64,000 bases of DNA from the NCBI RefSeq assembly GCF_900100435.1, contig NZ_FNEX01000002.1, positions 186,001 to 250,000 on the forward strand, given 5' to 3'. The DNA comes from Pedobacter sp. ok626. Lineage in GTDB: Bacteria > Bacteroidota > Bacteroidia > Sphingobacteriales > Sphingobacteriaceae. Position numbers and translations under genes: made by a program. Within the stretch, counting starts at the first letter, position 1. Each line of letters starts with the position of its first letter. Below are positions 62,796 through 64,000 of this stretch, piece by piece. Below the pieces are notes generated by a model, which was not told the origin of the DNA, did not search any database, and saw only the letters and a list, made by a program, of their open reading frames with translations.

Positions 62796-62834
62796 TAAAA
62801 AAAGCTGAGCAGATATCTGCTCAGCTTTTTTTAT
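62796..62834. terminator. Bidirectional terminator between the OMP and GntR genes
   Basis: A palindrome AAAGCTGAGCAGAT/ATCTGCTCAGCTTT with long A and T runs on both sides ends both convergent genes. A weaker stem ACTGATT/AATCAGT lies just before it (62776-62790). Confidence 0.9.
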
Positions 62835-62837
62835 GCC

Positions 62838-63869
62838 CTACAACGAAGCTCGCAGCGTTAAATGGAATGGAACTTCCATATGCTCCTTGGAGTTCTCCAG
62901 AATGAGTTTAGCTGTCATCTCCCCCATCTGTCTAAAGTCCGTAGAGATCGTTGTTATCCCATCTAAAATGATCTTCTTTAATGGTGTCTCATTATAAGAG
63001 ATCACACCTACATCTTTGCCCAATTTCAATTTCATATTGATCAGCCTTTCGATCAGGATCACCAGATCATCTTCCATCAAATTGATGTACACTTCTCCCT
63101 CTGCAATCTCTTCTGTAAGGATTTGGTTAACAACTTTTGAAGTAAAAGCATATTGCTGACAAAAGCGATAAAATCCTTTCAGAATCTCAACAGGATAATA
63201 GCTTCGCTTAGGCATAATAATCTTAATGGTATGATATTTACCTAAATGTTCTCTGGCTTGGTCTAAGGCGTTATAAATGTCGTTCTCAAAGTTTTCATAC
63301 ACCGCAGCATACTCCCCACTTACGCCCGGAACCAATTTATCCAGAATCACCAGTTTTTCTTTTGGGATCAGATTAATCACCTCATGCACATGATCATGTC
63401 CCTCCATAAAATGAGGAATGATTACATAATGAGAGTAATCTTCCTTTTTATTAGAAAGCAGTTTTTTAAAGAGATTAAAATCGTTGTTATAGATGTAAAA
63501 ATCTACTGCTACATGATCACCCAGTGCTTTTATAAAAGCATCGTAAATGATCTTTTTATGAGAACTAAGCTTATTGAAAAGCAGAAATATTTTAAGTGTC
63601 CGTCTAAAATCTGTACTGATAATGTAGTAACCCTTGCCTGGGACAGAGCCTACTACACCAATCTTTTTAAGGTATTTATACCCCTTTTCCGCCGTATCCC
63701 TGGAAATATCCAGCTCATAACTCAATTCGTTAATGGAAGGTAGCAGATAATCATTCTGAATCTTACCGGATTCTATTGCACTAAGAATAGAGTTAGTTAA
63801 CTGTAAGTACTTTGGTGTTGAAGAATATTCATCAACTTGGATATAATCAGAAAATTTCACCGGCTTCAT
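62838..63869 (-). CDS. GntR-family regulator with periplasmic-binding-like effector domain
   Basis: 343 aa. The N-terminal winged helix (TPKYLQLTNSILSAIESGKI, then LPSINELSYELDISRDTAEK, then GSVPGKGYYI) is GntR-type. The C-terminal domain of about 260 residues resembles a sugar-binding LacI/Peripla-BP fold. Such regulators in Bacteroidota sense pentoses, fucose or similar sugars. Its start is 20 bp after the stop of a probable FGGY kinase on the same strand, so it likely controls that sugar operon. Confidence 0.87.
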   Translation of the reverse strand: MKPVKFSDYIQVDEYSSTPKYLQLTNSILSAIESGKIQNDYLLPSINELSYELDISRDTAEKGYKYLKKIGVVGSVPGKGYYIISTDFRRTLKIFLLFNKLSSHKKIIYDAFIKALGDHVAVDFYIYNNDFNLFKKLLSNKKEDYSHYVIIPHFMEGHDHVHEVINLIPKEKLVILDKLVPGVSGEYAAVYENFENDIYNALDQAREHLGKYHTIKIIMPKRSYYPVEILKGFYRFCQQYAFTSKVVNQILTEEIAEGEVYINLMEDDLVILIERLINMKLKLGKDVGVISYNETPLKKIILDGITTISTDFRQMGEMTAKLILENSKEHMEVPFHLTLRASL

Positions 63870-63889
63870 CAGGTCAAGATAGAACTATT

Positions 63890-64000
63890 TTAATGTAAAA
63901 CGGTTCCTCCTGCGTAATATTTTAGTTCAACAATATCGTTGGGTAATGGTTTTGTATTCCAGGATTTATGGATGGCCAGGGCCGCTCCAACAGCAGTAGC
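63890..64000 (-). CDS. C-terminal end of a probable FGGY-family carbohydrate kinase (cut by window edge)
   Basis: The last 36 codons are visible: ATAVGAALAIHKSWN, then TKPLPNDIVELKYYAGG and VLH before the TAA. The AxGAALAI segment is typical of the FGGY kinase C-terminal helix. Too little is present to name the sugar or be certain of the family. It lies upstream of the gntR gene. Confidence 0.45.
   Translation of the reverse strand, partial: ATAVGAALAIHKSWNTKPLPNDIVELKYYAGGTVLH

Noticed and set aside
1..64000. CRISPR array, prophage, transposase, restriction or other defence gene cluster
   Set aside because: No regularly spaced repeats, no integrase, transposase, nuclease-helicase set or phage structural gene was found; the tRNA genes show no attachment-site-like duplications beyond the tandem copy itself.

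Overview
The window looks like ordinary chromosome from a Bacteroidota bacterium of the Sphingobacteriaceae/Pedobacter type. The support is a full-length SprA (the type IX secretion translocon), AT-rich DNA, signal peptides ending in AQ/AFS-like sites, an almost complete lack of Shine-Dalgarno sequences, and many TAnnTTTG -7 boxes, some with a TTTG -33 box, as expected for the Bacteroidota primary sigma factor. No rRNA, insertion sequence, prophage, CRISPR array or integrase was seen.

Layout. 1-6.8 kb: the start of a FadL-type outer membrane protein, a nitroreductase, an MG2/plug surface protein, and a padR-pspC operon. 6.8-14.4 kb: a DisA_N-like (putative diadenylate cyclase) protein divergent from a DtxR-type metalloregulator, then a DUF2130 protein, an SDR, rlmF, a diacylglycerol kinase, recO, two tandem tRNA-Val(UAC) genes behind a consensus promoter, and OsmC. 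14.4-22.4 kb: an accessory catabolic region. A Tat-exported phospholipase C and an SMP-30-like protein lie on one strand. On the other lie two GH105-type unsaturated glycuronyl hydrolases that flank a PQQ-type sugar dehydrogenase and a cytochrome c. 22.5-29.2 kb: lutB with a fused alpha/beta 2-oxoacid dehydrogenase E1, a SprT-like protein, feoAB, and gcvH-vanZ with a tiny lipoprotein. 30-40 kb: a maeB-ruvA-sprA run. 40-51.2 kb: a dense minus-strand block for envelope and housekeeping functions (lytic transglycosylase, gatA, two tatA-type genes, an EnvC-like protein, a DUF4292 lipoprotein, a TPR protein, dut, a Wzx-like flippase, acylphosphatase, nitronate monooxygenase, amidohydrolase). 51.3-64 kb: a WYL regulator and DinB, rluF, rlmN, comF, a candidate small RNA, a glyA-hybrid kinase pair, dxs, a strongly promoted outer membrane protein, and a GntR regulator next to the end of a probable FGGY sugar kinase.

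How the genes fit together. Most are housekeeping genes. The links that can be inferred are: oligogalacturonide or rhamnogalacturonan breakdown with possible periplasmic sugar oxidation feeding electrons to cytochrome c; a Tat translocon component and a Tat substrate in the same window; and transcriptional regulators beside plausible targets (padR-pspC, WYL-DinB, gntR-kinase).

The least explained signals are the DisA_N-like protein with an altered RHR motif, several perfect inverted repeats at promoters (18128-18151, 52649-52697, 61954-61982), a tandem 21-bp promoter repeat (51267-51308), a promoter-terminator unit without an ORF at about 55.7 kb, and several -7 boxes that almost touch the start codon. 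No gene cluster here is clearly a new defence or mobile system. All family assignments were made by reading protein motifs, without database searches.
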